Assembly: GCA_017992555.1 (NCBI GenBank)
Contig: JAGOOK010000014.1
Coordinates: 1 to 43,670 of the forward strand
Direction: 5' to 3'
Length of the DNA stretch: 43,670 nt
DNA from: Caldisericia bacterium
GTDB taxonomy: Bacteria; Caldisericota; Caldisericia; JAAYUI01
Part shown: positions 8,362-16,240 of the stretch, one piece after another
How the letters are laid out: every line of letters begins with the position of its first letter
Position numbering within the stretch: the stretch's first letter is position 1
Made by a program: the position numbers and the translations under genes
The notes under the pieces: model-generated
What the model was told of the DNA's origin: nothing
The model's input: the letters and a program-made list of their open reading frames with translations, nothing else
The model's database searches: none

Positions 8362-8396
8362 GATTTCGAATATATGAAATGTTAGGTTGCATTCAA
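8355..8396 (-). promoter_or_regulatory. arsR promoter and candidate ArsR operator; probable leaderless start
   Basis: On the - strand, TTGAAT (-35, 8391-8396), 16-nt spacer, TATATT (-10, 8369-8374). Seven nt separate the -10 box from the arsR ATG (8361), so transcription should begin at or next to the start codon. A 26-bp centred palindrome (8355-8380: ATTTCAT, N3, TTCGAA, N3, ATGAAAT) covers the -10 box and the start codon and is the obvious repressor site. Confidence 0.72.
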
Positions 8397-8449
8397 GTTA
8401 TTTTTGGGTGAGTTTTGATGAGACTGGAAGACGCTTTTCCATGGTTTGA

Positions 8450-11113
8450 TCAGGGTAATGGTTGGTTAAATACGAGGGTGGCTTTTCTGGTTCTGTCATC
8501 CCAAGATATTTTTGCACCAAACGTTTCACCGATAATTCTTGGCGGGATGAATGTCCTGCCGTTTTTTATCTCCGGAGGCGAAGCCAGTTTTACCGTGTCT
8601 ATGGAGCCATCTGCTTTTTCCACTATGGCATTCTGGTAGTCCACTATGAGCCTTAGTGTTGTTCCAGCCAGTGTAAACAACACCGTTTTCAGCTCTTTTA
8701 CCCATTCCGTCTGTGCTTTGTAGAAATAACCAAGCGGATCTCCTATGTATCTGATTGGAACCATAGTGCTACCGTTTTTGGAAACATAAGGTGGAGCATC
8801 CATTGACAGTGACCTTCCATTCACGGTGTACTGCTTTGATCCTATTGAAAATTCTATCTTGCATTCGGGTATGTGCATTGTTTTTGCAGTAATTTTTAGC
8901 GTAATTGGTGTCGAGCTTATCATGGTGTTGATGGATGCTGTATATTGCTGATTTGGCCAGAATGTTGAAGGCGATATTGTGCATATGTAGAGCCATGAAT
9001 TACCTTTGTTTTTGACAAAGCGCGGGTTTGAAAGCCACGAGGTTGAAAGTATTGGCTTTATGCCCTCCTTCAAATCATTGTCGCCGGAGTTTAGTATCTG
9101 GAAGACCGCTTCTTTTGGCTTGTCCACAAAACAATCCTGGAAAACAACTTCCACTGAGGAGTTAACTATGCTCGGTCTTGCAGGTTGTGGGACGACGTTG
9201 ATTGTTACTGGCAGTGTGACTGGGTTGGCAATTGTTTTCTGGTCCCCGATCTGGATTGTTGCCGCATATTTTCCTGTGGAAAGATTCTCAGTTGAAGCAG
9301 TCACCGATATTTTTATGCTTTTTTTCCCTTCAGAGAGGGTTGCTGACTGCGGGGAGCATTCGAGCCAGTTTTCGGAGGGTTTGAAATCAAGAGTTGCCAT
9401 TGATCCTTTTGCCAGGCTTACAGTAAACTCTCTTAAATTTTTTCGTCCTCTGTATGTATCCATGAAATCAATTTGGGAGCTTGAGACCTGTATTCTTGGC
9501 AAGTCAGGCGCAAAGGTCGCCTTTACCTCAATGGTTTGTGTCCCGGCATTGGTTTCAATGCTGATAGTGCCTGAGTATTCGATCTCCTTGATATCTTTGA
9601 TCCCGGAAGAACTTGCTTTTACTGTAAGTTTTATCTCTCCAGAAGTTCTGAATCCCGATTTGTCGACTGAAAGCCATGATTTTGACTGTTCGTCCACCAA
9701 GGTTTCGCCGACGAGTGGAGGATCACCTGGGCCATTGTTACTTATGACAACATCTCGTTGACCTGCTGTGCCGAATTTTATGGTACCAAAATTGATTTGG
9801 GTTGGGGTGACCATTAGCTGTGGCCTGGCACCCTCAAAACGATAAATTCTGCCCGATCTGGAGGCCACAAACATATATCCGCCGGCTATCACAGGCTGTG
9901 TGAGAGAGCCACCTTTTATTTCAATATTACCGCCATTGGTCTGATTGATTGTGAATGTATCAAGATCAATCGTGTACAGGTTCCCCTCTCTGGCAGGATT
10001 TTCTTCGCTGTCAAGCGATGCGGTACAAACATAAAGGTATTTGCCTGCCGAGGTTGCTTGCGCAAAAATTGGATTTTTCAAATCTATCATTCCGGCCGGT
10101 TTCATTGTTTCCAGGTCTATCCTGTAGATATTGCCATCGTCTGCACCTGCATAGACCTGGTCATCCACGACGGTTGGTGTTGCCCAGAAAATTGGTCTTT
10201 GGGTCCTCCTGTCGGGGCTTGTCCTGAAACTTGCAATTTGCCCGATATTACTTCCGCCTATTGTTACCCTGTGCACAAAACCTTTTGAGGAACCAAAAAT
10301 CGCATACGTTTTTCCTTGCGATTCCACAATGCATGATGATGAGGTTATTGATATGTCATCTCTTGTTGATGGTTGGACATTTATTACTTGTTTGCCAGTT
10401 TTCCTGTTGTATGCAAAGAAACTCCCTGAGTCATCACCAAATGCCAGAAGATCCTTCCATATGGACGGTGAGATTGCCACCTTGCCATTTGCTTTGAATG
10501 ATCTGGTCACTCGCAATTCAGCAAGATCAAAAGCATAAACATTTCCTGAATCAGAACCAACGTAACAGGTATTGTCGTATATGGTTGGCGACGAAGTGAT
10601 TGGTGTTCTCTCCCCACCTGCATCAACAAGTTTTTTTGGGAAAGTACCCCTGAAATAAACTATATTTCCAAGGTAATCTCCAACCACGACTGTTTTTTCT
10701 TCATTTCCTCCCCAGATGGCAGGACTTCCAACTACTCCTGGCTCTGGTACATCCACGGCATTGAAGGTTTGTTCCAGGAGAAGGTTCCCGGTAAATATGT
10801 CATATTGCCTGAGAGTCCCCTCTTGCCTGTTGCCACTCCTTTTGTCGTAAAAACTCTGTTGGACAATATATAAAATTCCATCTTTTACAACCGGTGTTCC
10901 AAGCCCGCCGAGATTTGAAAGTGATACATCCCAGGAATCTTTTTTGCTTTCACTAAAAGGCAGCGTGAAAGGGAGATAGTTATCCTTGCTTGTGCCACTT
11001 TTAAGGTTGTCATGTCCTATCATTGGCCACCAGTCAAAGGATGGTTTGGCAAGTGACACGCCTGTTGTAAGGAGACACGAAATGACTGCTAACAGAAGAA
11101 AATTTCTTCTCAT
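8450..11113 (-). CDS. Large secreted PQQ-propeller / Ig-like / stalk-domain protein
   Basis: 887 aa with a signal peptide (MRRNFLLLAVISCLLTTGVS). Residues ~25-430 form a PQQ-like propeller (YVGSDSGNVYAFDL, VYAGADDGNIYRIDL). Residues ~430-740 contain beta-sandwich repeats of ASH/BACON type (VTPTQINFGTIKFGTAGQRD, then VSSSQIDFMDTYRGRKNL). Residues ~760-887 are a stalk domain (GSTMVPIRYIGDPLG and NGRTFIPPRIIGETFGA). The ATG overlaps the stop of the kinase gene (ATGA), so kinase and protein are made together. By family it is extracytoplasmic and non-enzymatic. A partner or ligand-binding subunit for the kinase's outer domains is inferred from gene order and from the shared stalk domain. Confidence 0.82.
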   Translation of the reverse strand: MRRNFLLLAVISCLLTTGVSLAKPSFDWWPMIGHDNLKSGTSKDNYLPFTLPFSESKKDSWDVSLSNLGGLGTPVVKDGILYIVQQSFYDKRSGNRQEGTLRQYDIFTGNLLLEQTFNAVDVPEPGVVGSPAIWGGNEEKTVVVGDYLGNIVYFRGTFPKKLVDAGGERTPITSSPTIYDNTCYVGSDSGNVYAFDLAELRVTRSFKANGKVAISPSIWKDLLAFGDDSGSFFAYNRKTGKQVINVQPSTRDDISITSSSCIVESQGKTYAIFGSSKGFVHRVTIGGSNIGQIASFRTSPDRRTQRPIFWATPTVVDDQVYAGADDGNIYRIDLETMKPAGMIDLKNPIFAQATSAGKYLYVCTASLDSEENPAREGNLYTIDLDTFTINQTNGGNIEIKGGSLTQPVIAGGYMFVASRSGRIYRFEGARPQLMVTPTQINFGTIKFGTAGQRDVVISNNGPGDPPLVGETLVDEQSKSWLSVDKSGFRTSGEIKLTVKASSSGIKDIKEIEYSGTISIETNAGTQTIEVKATFAPDLPRIQVSSSQIDFMDTYRGRKNLREFTVSLAKGSMATLDFKPSENWLECSPQSATLSEGKKSIKISVTASTENLSTGKYAATIQIGDQKTIANPVTLPVTINVVPQPARPSIVNSSVEVVFQDCFVDKPKEAVFQILNSGDNDLKEGIKPILSTSWLSNPRFVKNKGNSWLYICTISPSTFWPNQQYTASINTMISSTPITLKITAKTMHIPECKIEFSIGSKQYTVNGRSLSMDAPPYVSKNGSTMVPIRYIGDPLGYFYKAQTEWVKELKTVLFTLAGTTLRLIVDYQNAIVEKADGSIDTVKLASPPEIKNGRTFIPPRIIGETFGAKISWDDRTRKATLVFNQPLP

Positions 11114-13515
11114 TTTGGTTCCAGGTTAAACTCCACTGTTGTGGTTTTGCCAGGATCAACTTTTACCGATTTCGTCTGCATCTTGTATCCACTTTTGTCA
11201 ACACGGATTACATATGTTTTTGCGGCCACTTCCCTCGTGTATGGTTCTTTGGGGCTTGTGAAAATCCTGTCCGAAAACTCAATATTGTCTATGTATACAA
11301 TACCAACCACATTGCAGGTGACCTTGAGAATCCCTGAAGAAACCTGGAACTTGAGTGAATTTCTTCGCCCTGGTTCAATCTGGACATCTTTTGTCTGGTC
11401 TGGGAAATCTTTTAGCCTGTACACAACCTTGTGTTTGCCTGGTGCAAGTTCCAGTGAGAGGCTTGTGATATTTTGCTGGGTTTTTCCATCAACGATAAAA
11501 GAACCCCAAGGAACGTTGACACTGAGATCAAGAAACCCATTTTGCTTGGGTTTTGTTTCTACTGGAGGTTTCTTTTCCTGCTCTGGCGGTTTTTGCTGTA
11601 TTGCGATCAGCGGATAGCTCAAATCAAGGGTTTTGGTTGTCACAAGCTTTATCTCGTCGTTTATATCGTTAAAACCGCCCATTTGTATCTTTATCTGGTA
11701 GACACCATTCGGAAGCTCTATTTTTATTGGCGTTTTGCCCTTGTAGTTCTGGTTTATCAATACAGTTGCACCTTTGATGTCGTTGCCCTTCTCGTTTTTG
11801 GTGCTTATTGAAATTTTTGAGCCAGGCGCGGGCTGTTTGAATGTCAATTCAACTTCAGAATCATTTTTGGATGTCACAGCTGTGTCCATGTACGTTTCGG
11901 CAACATTGCCGGAGACCATCATTGAGTCATTGAGCACAACGGGTGCTTCATTCAATGGTTTCTCCGATCCGTTTTCCTTCAAGGTTTTTTCGCCCTTTTT
12001 GAGCTCGATTGTCTTGTCCGGGGTCCAGTATGTCAACTTTCCAGATTCCTTGTCCCATTCGGTCTGGGCTTTTGTCCCTGATGCGATTGTTTCCACAGGA
12101 ACAAAGATTTTTCCGTTGATTTTGACGGCATTCTCGACCTTCGAGTTTGGATCGTTGGGGATTTCATCCGAACTGATCAACCTGATTGCTTTGTTGCCAA
12201 GATTGCCTTTTATTACCCCAACATTAAAGCTTGTCTCCTCATTTTCCTTGAGATCGTTATCTCTTGTGTATTGGACACCTAGCTTTATTTCATAAACGCC
12301 TATGGGCATTGTGAGGTTGGAATATATTGAGAGGACCCAGTTTCCGTCCCCGTTTTCCATTTGCTTTTCAAGCTTTACTGACAATCCGTTTGGAGATTTG
12401 CTTATTGTGGCTTCCACATCTTTTGTTCCAGGTGGTGTTGCAAGCGGGATCTGATACTGCACAAGCTCGCCCTGGGCAACCAGAAAATCTGGTTCCAGTG
12501 GTTTTGTGCAACCTCTTGATAGCCAGATGCCTGAAGATATGGCAATGATCCCTGCAACTGTTAAAGCTATTGTCGTGATCTGTTTTTTTCTTGCCCTTGT
12601 CCTGAAAGTTGATTGCGGAGAAGACAGAGCTATCTGTGTTAGTTTGGTTTTTCTATAAGCGTCTCTTTCAGATTGGGTCATCCCCAAATCTTCGGAAACT
12701 GCCCTCAGTGCTGAGGCCAGCTCCTGGGGAGTTTGGAATCTATCAGAAGGGTTTTTTTCAAGACACCTAAACATCAAGGACAACAGCGAAGCAGGGATGC
12801 CCCTTTCTTTGGCTTCGGGTGGTATCTTTGGCTGTTTGTGTCTCTGCATTTCGATTACTTCGACTGGCGATGGCGCATCAAAGGGTAATTTGCCAAACAG
12901 CATTTCATAAATGACGATACCGGTCGAGTATATGTCAGATCTTATATCGACTTCCCTTCCATCAGTTTGCTCCGGTGACATGTACTGGAGCGTTCCGAGG
13001 AAGTCAGATGACCTGGTCATGCTTGGGAGGTCTTCGCCTTTGCTTATTCCAAAATCAAAAAGCTTGATGTTGCCTTCGGAAGATATTTTGATGTTGGAGC
13101 TTTTTATGTCCCTGTGGACAACTCCTTGATCGTGCAGGTCGCCCAGTACCTCTGCAATCTGCATTGTGAGGTCAACAACTGTTGGAACTGGAATCCTTTC
13201 TTTCCCCTGGGCTATCTCCTCGAGTGTTTTGCCATGCAGATATTCCAGAATAAGGAAGTACTCTCCAGTTGACTCCTCTTTGCCAAAATCATGTATTTTG
13301 ACAACATACCTGCTGTTTATTTTTGAGAGTATCTGGGCCTCTCTCAGAAACCTTCTCTCGAATTTCTCCTTATTTGGGAGTCCTGAAAAATTGGGTATTT
13401 TTGCCACTACAATCTCGTCTGTGGCAAGATTTTTTGCCAAGTGAACAGTTGCCATTCCGCCAGATGCCAGAGGTTCAAGCAATTTGTATTTCTTGACTAT
13501 AACCCTGTTTTCCAA
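11110..13515 (-). CDS. Transmembrane Ser/Thr protein kinase with extracytoplasmic stalk and PEGA domains
   Basis: Residues ~8-270 are a complete Hanks-type kinase: glycine loop LASGGMATVHLA, Lys39, catalytic H-R-D (134-136), D-F-G (154-156) and M-S-P-E-Q. A juxtamembrane stretch ends in one transmembrane helix (~312-333). Outside are a stalk-like domain (VKINGKIFVPVETIASG) and three PEGA-like repeats (STKNEKGNDIKGATVLINQ; VNVPWGSFIVDGKTQQ; TCNVVGIVYIDNIEF). The kinase looks active. It is encoded between the FHA gene (22-nt gap) and the large PQQ gene (4-nt overlap). The FHA protein is the likely phosphothreonine reader; the outer domains probably sense a wall or protein ligand (inference). 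Confidence 0.9.
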   Translation of the reverse strand: MENRVIVKKYKLLEPLASGGMATVHLAKNLATDEIVVAKIPNFSGLPNKEKFERRFLREAQILSKINSRYVVKIHDFGKEESTGEYFLILEYLHGKTLEEIAQGKERIPVPTVVDLTMQIAEVLGDLHDQGVVHRDIKSSNIKISSEGNIKLFDFGISKGEDLPSMTRSSDFLGTLQYMSPEQTDGREVDIRSDIYSTGIVIYEMLFGKLPFDAPSPVEVIEMQRHKQPKIPPEAKERGIPASLLSLMFRCLEKNPSDRFQTPQELASALRAVSEDLGMTQSERDAYRKTKLTQIALSSPQSTFRTRARKKQITTIALTVAGIIAISSGIWLSRGCTKPLEPDFLVAQGELVQYQIPLATPPGTKDVEATISKSPNGLSVKLEKQMENGDGNWVLSIYSNLTMPIGVYEIKLGVQYTRDNDLKENEETSFNVGVIKGNLGNKAIRLISSDEIPNDPNSKVENAVKINGKIFVPVETIASGTKAQTEWDKESGKLTYWTPDKTIELKKGEKTLKENGSEKPLNEAPVVLNDSMMVSGNVAETYMDTAVTSKNDSEVELTFKQPAPGSKISISTKNEKGNDIKGATVLINQNYKGKTPIKIELPNGVYQIKIQMGGFNDINDEIKLVTTKTLDLSYPLIAIQQKPPEQEKKPPVETKPKQNGFLDLSVNVPWGSFIVDGKTQQNITSLSLELAPGKHKVVYRLKDFPDQTKDVQIEPGRRNSLKFQVSSGILKVTCNVVGIVYIDNIEFSDRIFTSPKEPYTREVAAKTYVIRVDKSGYKMQTKSVKVDPGKTTTVEFNLEPK

Positions 13516-13537
13516 AGGTTTCCTCCAATAAGAAATC

Positions 13538-14053
13538 CTAGTTTTTCTTTACTCTCGAAAACACCAGATAAACTTTTCCTATCCTGATAACGTCCCCATC
13601 ATCAAGTTTTGTGGGGGTTTTTGGGGAGAGCATTCTTCCGTTCAGATAGGTGAAATTTGTTGAGCCAAGATCTTCAATTACATAGGAATCACCTTTTTTT
13701 GTTATGCAGGCGTGTCTTCTTGATGTTACCATCTCTTTGTCAAAATCAGTAAGGTCAATCTCGGGAACTATCCCTGCCAATTTGTCAGCCCTGCCTATCA
13801 GATATTCGTTTTTGCCATCAAGAATAAACTGGTGCTCGTCGTTAAGCGCTAACCTTCCAACCATCTCTACCTGTGTTTTGATGGCAGGATGCGATGAAGT
13901 TACAGTGCTTGGAGGGTGTGGGAACCTTATCAGGTTTGGGTTCTGGAGGACATTTTCAAAATGCTCGTCTTTCTGCTCGAGCTTTGCTCCGCACGATTCG
14001 CAACACAAAACACCACCAAGGTTTGCTCTGCCGCAAACGGGACATTCAATCAT
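13538..14053 (-). CDS. Zinc-ribbon FHA-domain protein
   Basis: 171 aa. An N-terminal zinc ribbon (C-P-V-C at 4-7 and C-C-E-S-C at 17-21) is joined by a linker to a C-terminal FHA domain. The FHA phosphothreonine-binding residues are present: L-I-G-R, S-R-R-H, and the D-L-G-S-T-N-F-T-Y-L-N-G loop. It is the first gene of the FHA-kinase-PQQ operon, with a GGAGGTAAA site before the ATG. FHA proteins beside Hanks kinases normally bind the autophosphorylated kinase or its substrates, which is the probable role here. Confidence 0.9.
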   Translation of the reverse strand: MIECPVCGRANLGGVLCCESCGAKLEQKDEHFENVLQNPNLIRFPHPPSTVTSSHPAIKTQVEMVGRLALNDEHQFILDGKNEYLIGRADKLAGIVPEIDLTDFDKEMVTSRRHACITKKGDSYVIEDLGSTNFTYLNGRMLSPKTPTKLDDGDVIRIGKVYLVFSRVKKN

Positions 14054-14070
14054 TTTACCTCCATTTTCGG

Positions 14071-14098
14071 ATTATACATCATAAAGAGTTGTTGTAAA
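14071..14098 (-). promoter_or_regulatory. Promoter of the FHA-kinase-PQQ operon
   Basis: On the - strand, TTTACA (14093-14098), 16-nt spacer, TATAAT (14071-14076). The predicted start gives a leader of about 10 nt that is almost entirely the GGAGGTAAA ribosome-binding site before the ATG at 14053. Confidence 0.75.
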
Positions 14099-14108
14099 CG
14101 GAGTGGCC

Positions 14109-15368
14109 CTATTTTATGCCGAGCTTGATCTTGGAAATGGCATTTCTTCTGTCTGAAGATATGATGTGGGTATATCTCATCGTGGTTTGTGCACTTTTGT
14201 GTCCGACCACCGATTGAACGATTGCCACAGGAACTCCTTGTCTGACGAGTTCGGTTACGAATGTATGTCTGAGCGTGTGCGTGGAACCTTCAAGCCCAAA
14301 TTTTCCGAGGATTTTCTTGGTAATCAACCAGAGACCTTCATTGCTGAGCCTTTTTCCTTTTGCGGAGAGAAACATTGGGTCAAGGTTGTCCCTGCGTGCC
14401 CCAAGGTAGCGGGAAAGCACAACACAAACTTCATCGCCGACCTCAACAATCTGCTGGTCGCCACCTTTTCTTGTGATTATGATGGTTTTCGATCCTTCAT
14501 TGTAGTTTTGCCTGTTCAGGCCAACCAGCTCGCTTCGCCTGATTCCGGTCCCCAGTAAAAGGCTTATGATTGCCAGGTCCCTTTTGGCCTGGTTTACCCG
14601 GAAACTTTCTAGCCCATGGGTTGCCTCTTCTTGAATGGTGCCATTTGATTTAAGCCATGAAATATGGTTTTTGAAAGCTTTTTTCCTGTCAGTATCTTCA
14701 AAAAAGGCCTGCCGTGCCCCCTGATTGTTTGTGAATCGGGCTACGCAAGAAGAGGATTTCTGGTCCAGCAGGATTTTTTTGTTTTCATTAAGAGAAATGG
14801 TTTTGCTCCTGATATTTATTTTTGAAACAGAAAGTGAGGATATTTCTTCCATATTCAATCCCAGCGTCCTGAGAAGAACAAAAAATGAATCTGGGCCAGG
14901 CTCCGATTCATAGACAATTTTTTGGATTTTTTTTTGTGTATTGTTTTCTTTTTCAGCTTCATGGCAAAGTTCTTTTATCAGCTTTCGAAACTGGTTTGCA
15001 AGCAAAAATTTTGGCACCTTCTGGGTTTGCTTGGGTGGATCAATTGTTTCGGCAGGATTTGATTGTATGTATCCTTCCCTGTAGAGGAACCTGAAGAATG
15101 TTTTGATGCAAAAGAGCGTTCTGGCCCTTGTGTGTGATGAACTATCCTGGCTGAGCCCTGTGAGAAAATCCCTTATGTGCAATCTTTTGCACTCTGGAAT
15201 GGTGATGCCGTTTTGGTCAAGGTAATTAAAAAAGCGGGAAAGTTCCCAGTGGTACGCTTTTACAGAGTTTGGGCTTTTGCCCAGCTCTTTTCCGAACCAT
15301 AAAATAAATGCCTTAAGGTAAGGATTTTCTTCTTTTTGTGCCTGTGTCTTATTTTGAGCAGGAGCCAT
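14109..15368 (-). CDS. XerC/XerD-like tyrosine recombinase with an internal insert
   Basis: Site-specific recombinase with the SAM-like N-terminal domain (NPYLKAFILWFGKELG to LYREGY) and a C-terminal catalytic domain. Numbered from the ATG at 15368, catalytic residues are Arg277 (TGIRRSE), Lys301 (TRKGGD), His364/Arg367 (HTLRHTF), His390 (VVGHKS) and Tyr399 (MRYTH), so it should be active. At 419 aa it is about 120 longer than standard XerC/D. The extra residues (~135-262) contain FFVLLRTLGLNMEEISSLSV, resembling a degenerate copy of the catalytic-domain start. A GTG at 15410 is an alternative start; neither start has a good Shine-Dalgarno. It overlaps the FmdB gene. No att sites or mobile cargo are visible, so a Xer-like housekeeping role is as likely as mobility. 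Confidence 0.85.
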   Translation of the reverse strand: MAPAQNKTQAQKEENPYLKAFILWFGKELGKSPNSVKAYHWELSRFFNYLDQNGITIPECKRLHIRDFLTGLSQDSSSHTRARTLFCIKTFFRFLYREGYIQSNPAETIDPPKQTQKVPKFLLANQFRKLIKELCHEAEKENNTQKKIQKIVYESEPGPDSFFVLLRTLGLNMEEISSLSVSKINIRSKTISLNENKKILLDQKSSSCVARFTNNQGARQAFFEDTDRKKAFKNHISWLKSNGTIQEEATHGLESFRVNQAKRDLAIISLLLGTGIRRSELVGLNRQNYNEGSKTIIITRKGGDQQIVEVGDEVCVVLSRYLGARRDNLDPMFLSAKGKRLSNEGLWLITKKILGKFGLEGSTHTLRHTFVTELVRQGVPVAIVQSVVGHKSAQTTMRYTHIISSDRRNAISKIKLGIK

Positions 15369-15567
15369 CGCTACAGCCGGTGCTCCCGGATGTGAGCTTT
15401 CCTTGTCCACCGTGGTCTGGGTGTTTCAGGTAGCCAAGCATTGATATTCTCTTTTTTGTTTTTTCGCAACCGCATTTTGGGCAGAATGGTGTTCCTTCTT
15501 CTATCTTTACTGTGAACACTTCGAAGTTGTGTCCGCATTTTGGGCAAGTGTATTCATATATAGGCAT
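15349..15567 (-). CDS. FmdB-family zinc-ribbon protein
   Basis: 72-aa small regulatory-type protein with the family's invariant start MPIYEYTCPKCGHNFEV, the second knuckle C-P-K-C-G-C, and a Gly/Ser/Cys-rich tail (GSTGCSDGSC). The four metal cysteines are intact. It lies 12 nt downstream of birA and overlaps the recombinase start. No Shine-Dalgarno is seen before the ATG. The precise role of FmdB proteins is unknown. Confidence 0.88.
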   Translation of the reverse strand: MPIYEYTCPKCGHNFEVFTVKIEEGTPFCPKCGCEKTKKRISMLGYLKHPDHGGQGKLTSGSTGCSDGSCSK

Positions 15568-15579
15568 GGTGATAATTTA

Positions 15580-16200
15580 CTATTCATTTTCAAAAATATT
15601 GTCAAGTGGCATTTCGATTGCCCCATCGTTAAAAAGGTCTTTAGTGACCTTCATCTTTCCGTGTTCAACCAGTTTTAACGTTCCGAAAGACACGGCCTCG
15701 GAGACGATTTTGGCCATCAAACCAAGATCGTGCTCTTTTCCAGTTATCTGTTTAAGGGAAATTGCATAAGAAGGGGTTTTGTTGTTTACATTCAATCCCA
15801 CGCCAATCAAAACATACCGGAGTTGCCCGGAAACGATTGATGACTGGCAAAGTATTCCACAGAGTTTTTTCCACTCGCCATTACAGTCAAAGAGCAGGTC
15901 GTTTGGGTACTTGATTGTCGCGTTTATGCCCACTCCCTCCAGAAGAGCTTTCTTTATTGCCAGTCCTGATGCCAGTGCGATATAAGGAACGAGATCCAGA
16001 GGAACTTCGCGGCGCAAGACTATTGTTGTCCAGAGCCCACCAATTGATGAAGCCCATGTTTTTCCCTGCCTTCCCCTGCCTGCAGTCTGGTCCTCGGCAA
16101 CAATGACAGTCATGTCCTCGGTGCCTTTTTCGGCCAGCTCTTTTGCCACATCCTGGGTTGATGAGCAGACCGGGATTTTTATTGTCCTCACACAAACCAT
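15580..16200 (-). CDS. birA: Biotin--protein ligase (no DNA-binding domain)
   Basis: Activates biotin with ATP and attaches it to carboxylase biotin-carrier domains. Motifs: C-S-S-T-Q-D (substrate loop), A-G-R-G-R-Q-G-K-T-W (biotinyl-AMP loop), K-Y-P-N-D-L (the family's K-W-P-N-D) and GVGLNVN. The N-terminal winged helix of bifunctional BirA is absent, so it is a monofunctional enzyme. The ATG at 16200 is given. A GTG at 16191 sits exactly 7 nt from a TAGAAT box (16199-16204) and could be a leaderless start. A TTG at 16251 would run into queA and is unlikely. Confidence 0.88.
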   Translation of the reverse strand: MVCVRTIKIPVCSSTQDVAKELAEKGTEDMTVIVAEDQTAGRGRQGKTWASSIGGLWTTIVLRREVPLDLVPYIALASGLAIKKALLEGVGINATIKYPNDLLFDCNGEWKKLCGILCQSSIVSGQLRYVLIGVGLNVNNKTPSYAISLKQITGKEHDLGLMAKIVSEAVSFGTLKLVEHGKMKVTKDLFNDGAIEMPLDNIFENE

Positions 16201-16240
16201 TCTAGAACATGTTGCAATTTTTGCTATGCTCTTCTCGATA
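16201..16240. promoter_or_regulatory. 40-nt divergent promoter region, birA/queA
   Basis: The gap between divergent birA and queA must hold both promoters. On the + strand, TATGCT (16225-16230) is a plausible -10 box, 10 nt before the queA ATG. On the - strand, TAGAAT overlaps the birA ATG codon. -35 boxes are poor on both strands. A palindromic TTCTAGAA lies at the birA end. No Shine-Dalgarno precedes either gene. Confidence 0.4.

Noticed and set aside
14109..15368. Integrase of a genomic island
   Set aside because: No tRNA, direct repeats, excisionase or cargo genes are visible nearby, and flanking genes are housekeeping (birA, FmdB, FHA/kinase).
16205..16214. LexA/Cheo-box-like GAACATGTTG in the birA/queA gap
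   Set aside because: The symmetric GAAC-N4-GTTC spacing is not met, and neither gene is a plausible SOS target.
16103..16240. N-terminal extension of queA
   Set aside because: The extension is antisense to birA and queA family proteins begin at the ATG at 16241.
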